From: DATFVA01 sp963711455
Lineage (GTDB): Bacteria; Bacteroidota; Ignavibacteria; Ignavibacteriales; Ignavibacteriaceae
Reading direction: 5' to 3'
Length of the DNA: 64,000 nt
NCBI GenBank assembly: GCA_963711455.1
Contig: CAVQEH010000006.1
Location: forward strand, 620,001 to 684,000
Shown: positions 7,843 to 16,445 of the stretch, in pieces
How the letters are laid out: each line of letters opens with the position of its first letter
Position numbering within the stretch: the first letter of the stretch is position 1
Position numbers and translations under genes: made by a program
The notes under the pieces: generated by a model
The model's database searches: none
What the model was told of the DNA's origin: nothing
What the model saw: the letters and a program-made list of their open reading frames with translations, nothing else

Positions 7843-8414
7843 AATGTGTATTTTTTTATATTATAATGGCAGTTGTTTTTACGGGATGCGATTTAGTTCA
7901 AACAAGAAACGCTGAAACACCAAACCAACAACGGTCAAATTATCAGATTGCAGTTACTCCGCAGGTCCTTATCAGCAACCTTATTAATTCCCTTAAAGAA
8001 AAAGATGTTCAGAATTACATAAATAATTTTGTGGACTCTACTTTTACGGATGTAAAATTTCACTTTTCTCCTTCAAGCGGTGCAATTGCACAATATCCTT
8101 TCCTCATTTCAGATTGGTCTACTAGGGAAGAAGAGCGATATTTCAACAACCTGATAACCAAAGTTACAGAAGGGAGCCCTATTACACTCTCGTTAACGAA
8201 TGAACAATATAGTCCCCAGGGTGACAGCCTGATATATAGTGCGACGTATTCTTTAAATGTCCCTAATGATCAATCTGAACCAAAAGATTATCAGGGTGAT
8301 TTACAATTTACGATGATCAGGGACAGCCGGTCTGTTTGGGCGATTTACTTTTGGCAGGACACTAAAAGCACCAACCTGCCGAGCTGGAGTGAATTGAAAG
8401 GAAGATTCTATTAA
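7839..8414 (+). CDS. Lipoprotein, NTF2-like
   Basis: A 191-residue protein with a lipoprotein signal: hydrophobic FFYIIMAVVFTGC with the lipobox cysteine at about residue 17. After it comes a domain resembling the NTF2/SnoaL fold: helix with LISNLINSLKEKDVQNYINN, curved strands, and a closing strand SVWAIYFWQDT. Function is not known. Starts by a 4-bp ATGA overlap with the methyltransferase. The next gene encodes a similar lipoprotein, suggesting an old tandem duplication. Confidence 0.75.
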   Translation: MKCVFFYIIMAVVFTGCDLVQTRNAETPNQQRSNYQIAVTPQVLISNLINSLKEKDVQNYINNFVDSTFTDVKFHFSPSSGAIAQYPFLISDWSTREEERYFNNLITKVTEGSPITLSLTNEQYSPQGDSLIYSATYSLNVPNDQSEPKDYQGDLQFTMIRDSRSVWAIYFWQDTKSTNLPSWSELKGRFY

Positions 8415-8916
8415 AAAATTTTATTACTTATTTCCTTTTGTAATAATTTTAATTGCAGGATGTAAAAATCCATTCGCTCCTACTTTAAACGAAGAAATTA
8501 ATAATAGTTCAACCATTTCAGATCAAAAAACAGTTGATGGCATTTTTCAGAATTTTCAGTATGCTTATACATTTAAGGATACTACAATATATGGCAATTT
8601 GATCTCAGAAGATTTTATTTTTACTTATCGTGATTATGATCTTGGATTTGATGTATCCTGGGGAAGAGACGAGGAAATGAAAACCACTTATGGATTGTTC
8701 CAGAATACTCAAAGAATTGATCTTATTTGGAATAATATAGTTTCTTCATCGGTCGATACTTTATCTGCTAATATTATAAGAGGTTTTAATTTAACAATAA
8801 CCTTTAACCCTACAGATGTAATTCGTCTTGATGGAAGAGTAAATATGGATCTGCAGCGCAAGTCGGGGGATTCCAGATGGCAAATTACGAGGTGGATTGA
8901 TGAATCTAATTTTTAA
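8410..8916 (+). CDS. Second NTF2-like lipoprotein, apparent ATT start codon
   Basis: The reading frame is open from 8398, but the first ATG is at 8599, inside the domain. Read from ATT at 8410 it gives MKKFYYLFPFVIILIAGC, a textbook lipoprotein signal with cysteine at residue 18, and 168 residues in total. AAAGGAAG lies 6 bases upstream of ATT as a ribosome site. No ATG, GTG or TTG start is available upstream. The mature part (TVDGIFQNFQYAYTFKD...RWQITRWIDESNF) looks NTF2-like, as does its neighbour. ATT initiation is known for infC but rare. A point mutation or sequencing error is the alternative. Confidence 0.7.
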   Translation: MKKFYYLFPFVIILIAGCKNPFAPTLNEEINNSSTISDQKTVDGIFQNFQYAYTFKDTTIYGNLISEDFIFTYRDYDLGFDVSWGRDEEMKTTYGLFQNTQRIDLIWNNIVSSSVDTLSANIIRGFNLTITFNPTDVIRLDGRVNMDLQRKSGDSRWQITRWIDESNF

Positions 8917-8945
8917 TCTTTATAAAGCGTGGTTTTAGTCTGCTC

Positions 8946-9806
8946 ATGTTTTTTTCATTAAAAGAAGCATTTAGATTAATAGGAAGAGCAAAAGCATCGT
9001 TTATACTTTCCCTCATTTCTCTGAGCATATCAGTTATCCTGATTACTACTTCAATTATGGTATTGCAGGCATCAGATTTTTTACAGAAAAAAATTACAGA
9101 GGATATAAGCATTAACCTGTTTCTAAAGGATAATCTTTCAAATGATCAGATATCCGGCTTAAAAAAAGATATACAGAGCAGAGATTATATCAGATCTGTA
9201 AACTATATCAGCAAAGACAGAGCTGCGGAAATATTCATAAAAGAAACCGGGGAAGATTTCAGGGAATTGCTTGATTATAATCCACTCCCGTCATCTTTTA
9301 TTATTACACTTAAGGAAAATTATTTTAGAAAAGATTCCTTAAACAATATAATTAATTCGCTTTCGGCAATTAAAGGAATTGATGATATATCTTTTAAAGA
9401 CGAATATATTTACAAATTAATTTCTATCCTTAACAGCTTAAAGAAATATATTTTTGTTACTACAATTATTATACTTTTTATATCCGTATATATTGTTTAT
9501 AGTACGGTACGATTAATCGTTTCATCAAGATTTGAAGAACTGGAAACTATGAAGCTTGTAGGGGCAAAATTATTAATGATTAAAATGCCAGTAATATTGA
9601 ATTCAATAATAGCAGGATTAATTGCCGGTTTAATAGCGATAGCTTTTTTTATCTTGTTTATTTCTGTTTTTGATGACTATATTAGCATGCTTAATTTTTT
9701 GGGAGCTTCAAGATATTATTATCTTTGCATTATAATTGGCTTAGGACCCTTGCTGGGCTTATTCGTAAGCATCATCTCCCTCAAAAGACTTTCATTAAAA
9801 ATTTGA
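8946..9806 (+). CDS. ftsX: Cell division protein FtsX
   Basis: Membrane partner of the FtsE ATPase in the complex that controls peptidoglycan hydrolases at the septum. The 286-residue protein has TM1 at about 20-42, an extracytoplasmic domain (SINLFLKDNLSNDQISGLKK onward) typical of FtsX, then three C-terminal membrane segments with RLIVSSRFEELETMKLVGA between TM2 and TM3, the conserved cytoplasmic loop. No ftsE is adjacent, so it is separated from its usual operon partner. It lies 30 bp after the second lipoprotein gene. Confidence 0.93.
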   Translation: MFFSLKEAFRLIGRAKASFILSLISLSISVILITTSIMVLQASDFLQKKITEDISINLFLKDNLSNDQISGLKKDIQSRDYIRSVNYISKDRAAEIFIKETGEDFRELLDYNPLPSSFIITLKENYFRKDSLNNIINSLSAIKGIDDISFKDEYIYKLISILNSLKKYIFVTTIIILFISVYIVYSTVRLIVSSRFEELETMKLVGAKLLMIKMPVILNSIIAGLIAGLIAIAFFILFISVFDDYISMLNFLGASRYYYLCIIIGLGPLLGLFVSIISLKRLSLKI

Positions 9807-9861
9807 TAGTATACCTAAATATTATTAATATTAACACTTATTTTTCCGTGGAATTCCACTA

Positions 9862-10377
9862 ATGAACTACTTTCTAAAACCTTTTACAATCGTTCTGTTT
9901 TTCAGTGCGATAATTTTTGCTCAAAATTCGGAGCTCCAGGTAGGAAGCAATTTAAACCAACTAAGGCAAAGCCAGGGAGCTTTTTATGATTATTCAGATC
10001 CCTCAACAATAAATATTAAAGTTTCTGTTTGGGGTTTTGTAAAATTTCCCGGTAAATATGTAATCCCTATTGAAAGTAATATTTATGATTTGCTTTCTTA
10101 TGCCGGTGGTCCTACTGAGGATGCTCATCTCGATGATTTAAGACTTTTCAGAACAGCAGAGGATTCCATACACTCAATGATTAAATTCAATTATAATGAT
10201 TTGCTTTGGGATGAAAATTTAAATCAATTCAAAAATGCGCCCGGGCTTGAAGCTGGAGATATAGTGCTGGTGCCCGGTTCACAGAGACTTTATTTTAAAG
10301 ACTATTTGCAGATAGGCCTTTCTGTTTTTTCTGCATTGATTTCACTTTCTATTCTAATTCTAAATATTTCGAAGTAA
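9862..10377 (+). CDS. SLBB-domain exopolysaccharide export protein
   Basis: A 171-residue protein with a signal peptide (ending FSAIIFAQ), one SLBB domain (ISVWGFVKFPGKYVIPIE-like block with YDLLSYAGGPTEDAHLD, residues ~50-85) and a C-terminal hydrophobic segment (IGLSVFSALISLSILILN). It lacks the full Poly_export domain seen in the OPX protein encoded at 12639. It begins the polysaccharide group and ends 1 bp before the tyrosine kinase gene. It may be a small accessory to the export channel; function is inferred from context. Confidence 0.8.
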   Translation: MNYFLKPFTIVLFFSAIIFAQNSELQVGSNLNQLRQSQGAFYDYSDPSTINIKVSVWGFVKFPGKYVIPIESNIYDLLSYAGGPTEDAHLDDLRLFRTAEDSIHSMIKFNYNDLLWDENLNQFKNAPGLEAGDIVLVPGSQRLYFKDYLQIGLSVFSALISLSILILNISK

Positions 10378-10378
10378 T

Positions 10379-12625
10379 ATGGCTAATGATTCAATGAATG
10401 ATGACCCGCGATCTATGGAGAGTAACTCCTTAAAAGATTATATAAAGTTAATCCGAACAAATATTGTCCCGATTGTTTTAATTACAGCAATAAGTTTTGT
10501 GGTTGCAATTATTTATGCTATAAATGCAAAAAATATATATAAAGCAACTACAACCTTAAAAGTATCTATGCCCCAGGGAAATATTCTTGAGGCTCCATTG
10601 ATGCCTGAATTTCAGGATTATGGAAGTGACAGGTTTATAGCTAATGAGATTGAAATATTAAAAAGTAATAATTTAAGAACTCGTGTTGCAGAAGCTCTAA
10701 TTGACAGCTTTCAAACGGAAGGAAGCAAAGATAGTTTTTATATTATACTAAGCCACGACTTCAGTGACAAAAAAGAAAACCTTCTGCATGAAAATGAGAT
10801 TGTAAAATTACTTGATAAAGATGTTATCGTAGAGCAAAAAAGAGGATTGGATATAGTTGACATTTCAGCAGAATCTCCTTCACCATATGAAGCTGCGTTG
10901 ATTGCAAATATTTATGCTATAGAGTATAAAAATCTGAATCTCGAAATAAACCGTAACCAGTTGACTATGGTTAAAGCTTTTTTGAATAAACAGAGAGAAG
11001 AAAAGCAGACAGAGCTAAACGGTGCAGAAGAGAATCTTAAAATTTTCCAGGAGAAGGGCGGCATAATTGCTCTTGATGAACAAGCCACGACCTTAATTAA
11101 TCAACTATCAGATTTTGAAGCACAGGAAAATGCTAAGAAAATTGAACTGGCTGCTTCCGATAAAGTCCTGACTCAGTACAAGAAAGAATTAGCTGATCAA
11201 AATCCAAGACTTGCAGATTATCTCGCAAGTGTTTCCAGCGAAACATATATTCAGACTTTACAGCAGCAGCTTGCAAACCTGCAGGTGAACAGAGATATGG
11301 CTCTTACTACTAACGATTCAAAGGCTAATAATTCTAAAATTATAAAAGAATATGATGCAAAGATAGCGGATTTAAAATCGAAGCTTGATGAAAAAATGAA
11401 GATTGTTAAAGCCGGAATATTGGCAAGTAGTCCTGAGGAAGTGAAAGATATATCTCAGAAAATAATTGAAGGAGAAATTAATAATCAGTCATTACAAATT
11501 ACTGTTACACAACTTGACAAAATTGTTCAGAACTATGAAACAAAGTTTAACCAGTTGCCTAAAACTTCAATAGAACTTGCAAGATTGCAGAGAAACCGTG
11601 AAGCACTGGAAAAATTGTACACGCTAGTTGAAGAGAAATATCAGGAAGCATTAATCAATGAACAGTCACAACCCGGCAATGTATTAATAATAGATAATGC
11701 CGGAAAACCTGATCTCCCTGCAAAACCCAACAGGATTTTAATAGTGCTAATAGGGTTCGTCCTTGGTTTTGGAATAGCTTTCGGTTACATTTTTACAAAG
11801 AACTATTTCGATAATACTATTAAGACTCCGGAAGATATTCAAAACAGGAATATTAATGTATTGGCCTGGATTCCGCAGATTGAAGATATAGGTCTGGACG
11901 GAAGTGAATTCATCGTATCTAAAAGACCGGATTCAATTCCAAGTGAGGCATTCCGGGCATTGAGAACAAGGATTCAGTTTGCTCATCCTGATAAAGAATC
12001 TTATAAAACTATTTTAGTAACATCTTCTGCACCATCTGAAGGGAAAAGCACTGTAACAATAAACCTTGGGGGAAGTTTTGCCCAGGCAAACAGGAAAACC
12101 ATTATTATTGATTGCGATTTAAGGAAGCCGCGGGTTCATAATATATTTAAATCCAACAGGTATCCCGGATTAATTGATTATATGTTTGGCAAGGTTCCAC
12201 TAAATGAAATAATCCGTCAATCGGATTCACCCAATTTAAATTATATAACCTCCGGAACAATTCCTCCTAACCCGGCTGAGATGCTTGAATCAAGGGCAAT
12301 GAAAGAATTCCTTAAATTAATAAAAGAAAGTTACGAAGTTGTCTTGCTTGATTCGCCTCCTTTAATTGCTGTTACTGATTCGGAAATTTTAGCAAGTCTT
12401 GTCGATGCTAGTATTCTTGTTGTTTCAGCGGAAACAACAGAAATTGAAATGCTTGAAAAATCAGTTGAACTAATTAAAAAGGGAAGTTCTTCTTTTATAG
12501 GCACCGTTTTGAATAATTTTAGTTACAAAAGCGGTTATGGCTCGTATTATAAATATTACTATTATTATTCGGGTCTTAAAGAAGGAAAAAAGAAAAAATC
12601 TTCACAATCCAAATCAAGTAAATAA
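10379..12625 (+). CDS. Wzc-type polysaccharide co-polymerase and tyrosine autokinase
   Basis: A 748-residue fused PCP-2a protein. It has an N-terminal Wzz domain with TM1 (IVPIVLITAISFVVAIIYAI), a long periplasmic coiled-coil region, TM2 near residue 450 (ILIVLIGFVLGFGIAFGYIF), and a cytoplasmic BY-kinase domain. The kinase has Walker A SSAPSEGKSTVTIN near 550, A' IIIDCDLRKPR, and Walker B VVLLDSPPL. The C-terminal tail is a tyrosine cluster (SYYKYYYYYSG near 720), the expected autophosphorylation sites, followed by lysines and serines. It sets chain length and assembly of an exported polysaccharide. Confidence 0.94.
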   Translation: MANDSMNDDPRSMESNSLKDYIKLIRTNIVPIVLITAISFVVAIIYAINAKNIYKATTTLKVSMPQGNILEAPLMPEFQDYGSDRFIANEIEILKSNNLRTRVAEALIDSFQTEGSKDSFYIILSHDFSDKKENLLHENEIVKLLDKDVIVEQKRGLDIVDISAESPSPYEAALIANIYAIEYKNLNLEINRNQLTMVKAFLNKQREEKQTELNGAEENLKIFQEKGGIIALDEQATTLINQLSDFEAQENAKKIELAASDKVLTQYKKELADQNPRLADYLASVSSETYIQTLQQQLANLQVNRDMALTTNDSKANNSKIIKEYDAKIADLKSKLDEKMKIVKAGILASSPEEVKDISQKIIEGEINNQSLQITVTQLDKIVQNYETKFNQLPKTSIELARLQRNREALEKLYTLVEEKYQEALINEQSQPGNVLIIDNAGKPDLPAKPNRILIVLIGFVLGFGIAFGYIFTKNYFDNTIKTPEDIQNRNINVLAWIPQIEDIGLDGSEFIVSKRPDSIPSEAFRALRTRIQFAHPDKESYKTILVTSSAPSEGKSTVTINLGGSFAQANRKTIIIDCDLRKPRVHNIFKSNRYPGLIDYMFGKVPLNEIIRQSDSPNLNYITSGTIPPNPAEMLESRAMKEFLKLIKESYEVVLLDSPPLIAVTDSEILASLVDASILVVSAETTEIEMLEKSVELIKKGSSSFIGTVLNNFSYKSGYGSYYKYYYYYSGLKEGKKKKSSQSKSSK

Positions 12626-12638
12626 ATTTGCCAATAGT

Positions 12639-14267
12639 ATGTTAAAATTTACCCGAATTACAGTTAGGAAAAATTGGTTTGTACTAATTTTGTTTTTGAT
12701 ATCAGGAATTTTTTATTCGGGATATTCTCAAACTGTACCTGATTATCAGGATAGAAGTTTTGCCATATCTTCAGACTCATTAGTTTCCTTGATGGGCAGA
12801 AATACTGAAGTGGAAGCTACAGAAGGCAGTGTAAATCCTGATGAATATATTGTAGGACCAGGCGATAAAATTTTTATCTCTATCAACGGAATAGAAGAAA
12901 TTCCCTTAAGCCTTTTTATTAACCAGGAAGGGATACTATATGTTCCAAAAGTCGGGGGAATAGATTTAAATGGATTGACACTCAGAAAAGCGAAACTAAA
13001 GATTTTAAAATCCATTGACACTTACTACAAGAATGTTAAAATTTTTATCTCTTTAACCAATTTTAGAAAAATTAAAGTGTCATTACTTGGAGATGTCAAA
13101 AAACCTTCAACATTTGTTCTTTCTGCAAACTCCAGGTTAATAGATTTAGTAGTGAACTCAGCTGGTTTAAGCACTACTTCAAACTTAAGAAATATTAGAA
13201 TCATTCACCGGGATAGTACTGAACAAGAGTATGACCTTTTATCCTTTTTGAGATTGGGAAAGAGAGCAGATAATCCTCTGTTGAGAGAAGGTGATGTTGT
13301 AATGGTTGATAAAGTTGATAAGGTGATCTCAATATATGGAATGATTAAATACCCGGGTATCTATGAATTTGTCGAAGGAGAAAATGTTGATCACTTTATT
13401 ACAATTGCCGGTGGTTTGTTAGCTAAAGCTAGATCTGATTCAATTGAAGTCGTGCGTTTTAACGATGATGGAAAAACACAGGTTAGTCATTATTATACAC
13501 TTTCGGAAATAAAGACCACTAATATGCCAATGCATTTTGGAGATCAGATTTTGATTCGTGAAATTCCGGATTATTTCGATCCTAGATTTGTGCAGGTCCA
13601 GGGATATGTTAATTTTCCGGGGTATTACAAAATAAATAAAGATCAAACTTACCTAACTGAAATAATTAATGAAGCTGGCGGATTCAGAAAAGATGCCTCT
13701 TTAATTGATGCGACACTTACAAGACATTCCGGGACTACTGAAAATGATCCTGAGTTTGAAAGGTTAAAAGTGATGCAACGTGCTGATATGACAGATGATG
13801 AGTATGATTATTTTAAAGCAAAATCCAGACAGCGGGAGGGAAAAGTAGTAGTCGATTTTAATGCTCTCTTCAGATTAGGTGATAAATCAGAAGATTTAAT
13901 TTTGAAAAGGGGAGATGTCATAGAAGTGCCTGAGGCAAAAGACTATGTTATTCTTTTAGGTCAGGTCGTTAGCCCGGGTAATATTACTTATCAATCGGGT
14001 CTTACTGTAGATGATTACATAAATCTGGCGGGTGGATTTGGCTGGAGAGCTGAAAAAGGTGATGTTCGTGTAATAAAAGCAAATACGGGGGAATGGGTTG
14101 ATGCAGACGATGTAGTTTCACTTAAACCGGGGGATACTATATGGATTCCTGAAAATCCACCCGGTCCGAAATTTTGGACAGTTTTTACAACATCACTTAC
14201 AATTTTTGGGCAAGTTGCATCAATTGTTGCTGCAACAGTTGCTATAATAATAGCGTCAAGGAAATAG
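12639..14267 (+). CDS. Outer-membrane polysaccharide export (OPX/Wza-like) protein with several SLBB domains
   Basis: The frame is open from 12537 inside the kinase gene, but the start at 12639 gives a proper signal peptide (WFVLILFLISGIFYSGYSQ) and 542 residues. A Poly_export domain follows (EYIVGPGDKIFISINGIEEI...) and then about four SLBB domains, each with a G.v..PG.y core and a later AGG: VSLLGDVKKPSTF, ISIYGMIKYPGIYEF, VQVQGYVNFPGYY, VILLGQVVSPGNITY. The C-terminus is a hydrophobic helix (SIVAATVAIIIAS). It probably forms the outer-membrane exit for the polysaccharide. Confidence 0.9.
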   Translation: MLKFTRITVRKNWFVLILFLISGIFYSGYSQTVPDYQDRSFAISSDSLVSLMGRNTEVEATEGSVNPDEYIVGPGDKIFISINGIEEIPLSLFINQEGILYVPKVGGIDLNGLTLRKAKLKILKSIDTYYKNVKIFISLTNFRKIKVSLLGDVKKPSTFVLSANSRLIDLVVNSAGLSTTSNLRNIRIIHRDSTEQEYDLLSFLRLGKRADNPLLREGDVVMVDKVDKVISIYGMIKYPGIYEFVEGENVDHFITIAGGLLAKARSDSIEVVRFNDDGKTQVSHYYTLSEIKTTNMPMHFGDQILIREIPDYFDPRFVQVQGYVNFPGYYKINKDQTYLTEIINEAGGFRKDASLIDATLTRHSGTTENDPEFERLKVMQRADMTDDEYDYFKAKSRQREGKVVVDFNALFRLGDKSEDLILKRGDVIEVPEAKDYVILLGQVVSPGNITYQSGLTVDDYINLAGGFGWRAEKGDVRVIKANTGEWVDADDVVSLKPGDTIWIPENPPGPKFWTVFTTSLTIFGQVASIVAATVAIIIASRK

Positions 14268-14270
14268 AAA

Positions 14271-15413
14271 TTGAGTTACCACGAAATTTTAAATACGATA
14301 ATTTTTTATCGAAAGAAAATTCTTAAGGTTACAATATTAGCTACAATTTTATTGTTTCTTATTTTGTTTTTTGTTTACCCTGTTTCTTACAAGGCAACGA
14401 TTTCTGTAATGCCGCCGGAGAACAAATCAGAAGCCGGATCATTAAGTTCATTGCTAAGCAACCAGGATTTTTCAAGTATGCTCACCGGTGGATTATCCAG
14501 TGCAAATTCTCAACTGTACATCGAGATGCTTAAAAGCAGAACCGCTGCGTTGTATGTGGTGAAGAAATATAACCTTGTAAAATATTATGATGTGAAAAAT
14601 AAATACAAGGCTGCCGAAAAATTACAGAATCATCTTGAAACTGATCTCACAAAAGAAGGAATTATAAAGCTTAATGTTGAAGTAAGCACTTCACTTTTCC
14701 CAAGGTTTTTTGCAAACAACGATTCAGTAAAAAATCTTGCAGCAGATTTATCAAATTCTTACGTTGAAGCATTAGATAGAATGAACCGTGAGAAATTGTC
14801 TTCGCAGGCAAAACGTGCACGTATTTATATTGAGGAACAGCTTGTAAAAACTAAAAGCCGGCTCGATTCCGTCGAAGATAGGTTAGCTGATTTCCAGAAA
14901 ATAAATAAGGCAATATCTCTACCCGAACAGGTCAATGCAGCTATAGATGCTGCGGCTGGTTTAAAGACTGAAATTGTCAAAACAGAAGTCCAGCTTGGTC
15001 TGCTTGAATCAAACCTTCGCGAAGATAATCAAACACTGGTTGCGTTAAAATCAAAACTTGAGCAGCTTAGGGAGCAATATAATAAGATGGCAATGGGAAG
15101 CCAGGATTATCTTGTTGCATTTAAAGATGTTCCCGAACTTGGTAAAGAATTAGCTTCGCTGCTTCGTGATGTTAAAATTCAAAATGAGGTTTATTTGCTC
15201 CTTCAGCAACAATATTACAAAGAAAAAATTCAAGAGAATAGAGATATACCGACTATCCAGGTTCTTGACGAAGCGATTCCGCCACAAAGTGCTGCATCTC
15301 CAAGAACTATTTTCTCAACTGTTACTGGTGGAATATTTATTTTCCTTTTAATGAGTCTTGTTGTTGTTTTAGGTGAGAAAAAAACTTACCTATTTAAAAA
15401 TAAGGAGAAATAA
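14271..15413 (+). CDS. Chain-length determinant (Wzz/GNVR-type) protein without kinase
   Basis: A 380-residue polysaccharide co-polymerase. It has TM1 (ILKVTILATILLFLILFFVY), then the Wzz signature region, a long coiled-coil periplasmic part, and TM2 near the C-terminus (IFSTVTGGIFIFLLMSLVVV) preceded by the proline/glycine-rich IPPQSAASPR. Starts at TTG (14271) with AAGGAAA upstream; no ATG fits. It lacks the kinase seen in the upstream Wzc, so the cluster holds two co-polymerases. Ends directly before the UDP-xylose synthase gene. Confidence 0.88.
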   Translation: MSYHEILNTIIFYRKKILKVTILATILLFLILFFVYPVSYKATISVMPPENKSEAGSLSSLLSNQDFSSMLTGGLSSANSQLYIEMLKSRTAALYVVKKYNLVKYYDVKNKYKAAEKLQNHLETDLTKEGIIKLNVEVSTSLFPRFFANNDSVKNLAADLSNSYVEALDRMNREKLSSQAKRARIYIEEQLVKTKSRLDSVEDRLADFQKINKAISLPEQVNAAIDAAAGLKTEIVKTEVQLGLLESNLREDNQTLVALKSKLEQLREQYNKMAMGSQDYLVAFKDVPELGKELASLLRDVKIQNEVYLLLQQQYYKEKIQENRDIPTIQVLDEAIPPQSAASPRTIFSTVTGGIFIFLLMSLVVVLGEKKTYLFKNKEK

Positions 15414-16349
15414 TTGGCTGAAACTGCAGTAGTTACAGGGGGTGCTGGTTTCCTCGGCTCACATCTCTGTGATAAACTTTTAAATGAAGGTCTCAAAGTA
15501 ATATGTATTGATAATTTTATTACAGGGAGTCCGGATAATATCAGTCACCTGGCAGGTAATGATAATTTTTCCTTTGTTAAACACGATGTAACAAACTATA
15601 TTTTTCTTCCGGGAAAGATAGATTATATACTTCATTTTGCCTCACCGGCAAGTCCGATCGATTATCTTAAACTTCCTATTCAGACTTTGAAAGTAGGCTC
15701 ACTTGGTACTCACAAAGCCCTCGGTTTGGCAAAAGAAAAAAAAGCCCGTTTCCTTCTTGCTTCTACTTCGGAAGTATATGGTGATCCTGCTATTCATCCT
15801 CAGACAGAAGATTACTGGGGCAATGTAAATCCTATTGGTCCCCGTGGTGTTTATGATGAAGCAAAAAGATTTGCTGAAGCAATAACTATGGCTTATCATC
15901 GATATCATGATCTCGATACCAGGATTGTAAGAATTTTTAATACTTTTGGACCGAGGATGAGACTTGATGACGGCAGGGCACTGCCCGAATTTGTGGGTCA
16001 GGCTTTACGCGGTGAAGATATAACAGTTTTTGGTGATGGCTCACAAACCCGTAGTTTTTGTTACATCGAAGATCAGATTGACGGTATATTTAAACTACTT
16101 TTATCAAATGAAGTTGAACCTGTAAATATTGGTAATCCTGAGGAAATATCAATTAAAAAATTTGCTGAGGAAGTCATCAGGCTGACGGGATCTGACAGCA
16201 AAATAATATTTAAAGAACTCCCTGAAGATGATCCTAAAGTCAGGCAGCCTTCAATTGAAAAAGCAAAAAGAGTATTAGGCTGGGAGCCTAAGTTTAGCAG
16301 AAAAGAGGGGCTTAAAATCACGATTGAATATTTTAAGAAAGTAATCTGA
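15414..16349 (+). CDS. UDP-glucuronate decarboxylase (UDP-xylose synthase)
   Basis: NAD-dependent short-chain dehydrogenase/epimerase that converts UDP-glucuronate to UDP-xylose. It has the Rossmann GGAGFLGSHLCDKL at the N-terminus, the catalytic pair in GVYDEAKR, and the UXS-like blocks HFASPASPIDYL, STSEVYGDP and RIFNTFGPRM. The 311 residues match the soluble bacterial form. Starts at TTG 15414, 7 bases after AAGGAG, immediately after the preceding stop. Its place at the end of the export genes suggests xylose or a derived sugar in the polysaccharide. Confidence 0.9.
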   Translation: MAETAVVTGGAGFLGSHLCDKLLNEGLKVICIDNFITGSPDNISHLAGNDNFSFVKHDVTNYIFLPGKIDYILHFASPASPIDYLKLPIQTLKVGSLGTHKALGLAKEKKARFLLASTSEVYGDPAIHPQTEDYWGNVNPIGPRGVYDEAKRFAEAITMAYHRYHDLDTRIVRIFNTFGPRMRLDDGRALPEFVGQALRGEDITVFGDGSQTRSFCYIEDQIDGIFKLLLSNEVEPVNIGNPEEISIKKFAEEVIRLTGSDSKIIFKELPEDDPKVRQPSIEKAKRVLGWEPKFSRKEGLKITIEYFKKVI

Positions 16350-16445
16350 TTTCATTTCTATATTTCTTCTCTCTTCTCTACCATTCATTATTTATTTATA
16401 TTTGATTTTAATTATTATCAATTCTAAAACTAAAATAATGAATTT

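Noticed and set aside
12537..12638. Upstream extension of the OPX gene
   Set aside because: It overlaps the kinase gene and lacks a signal peptide; the start at 12639 gives one.
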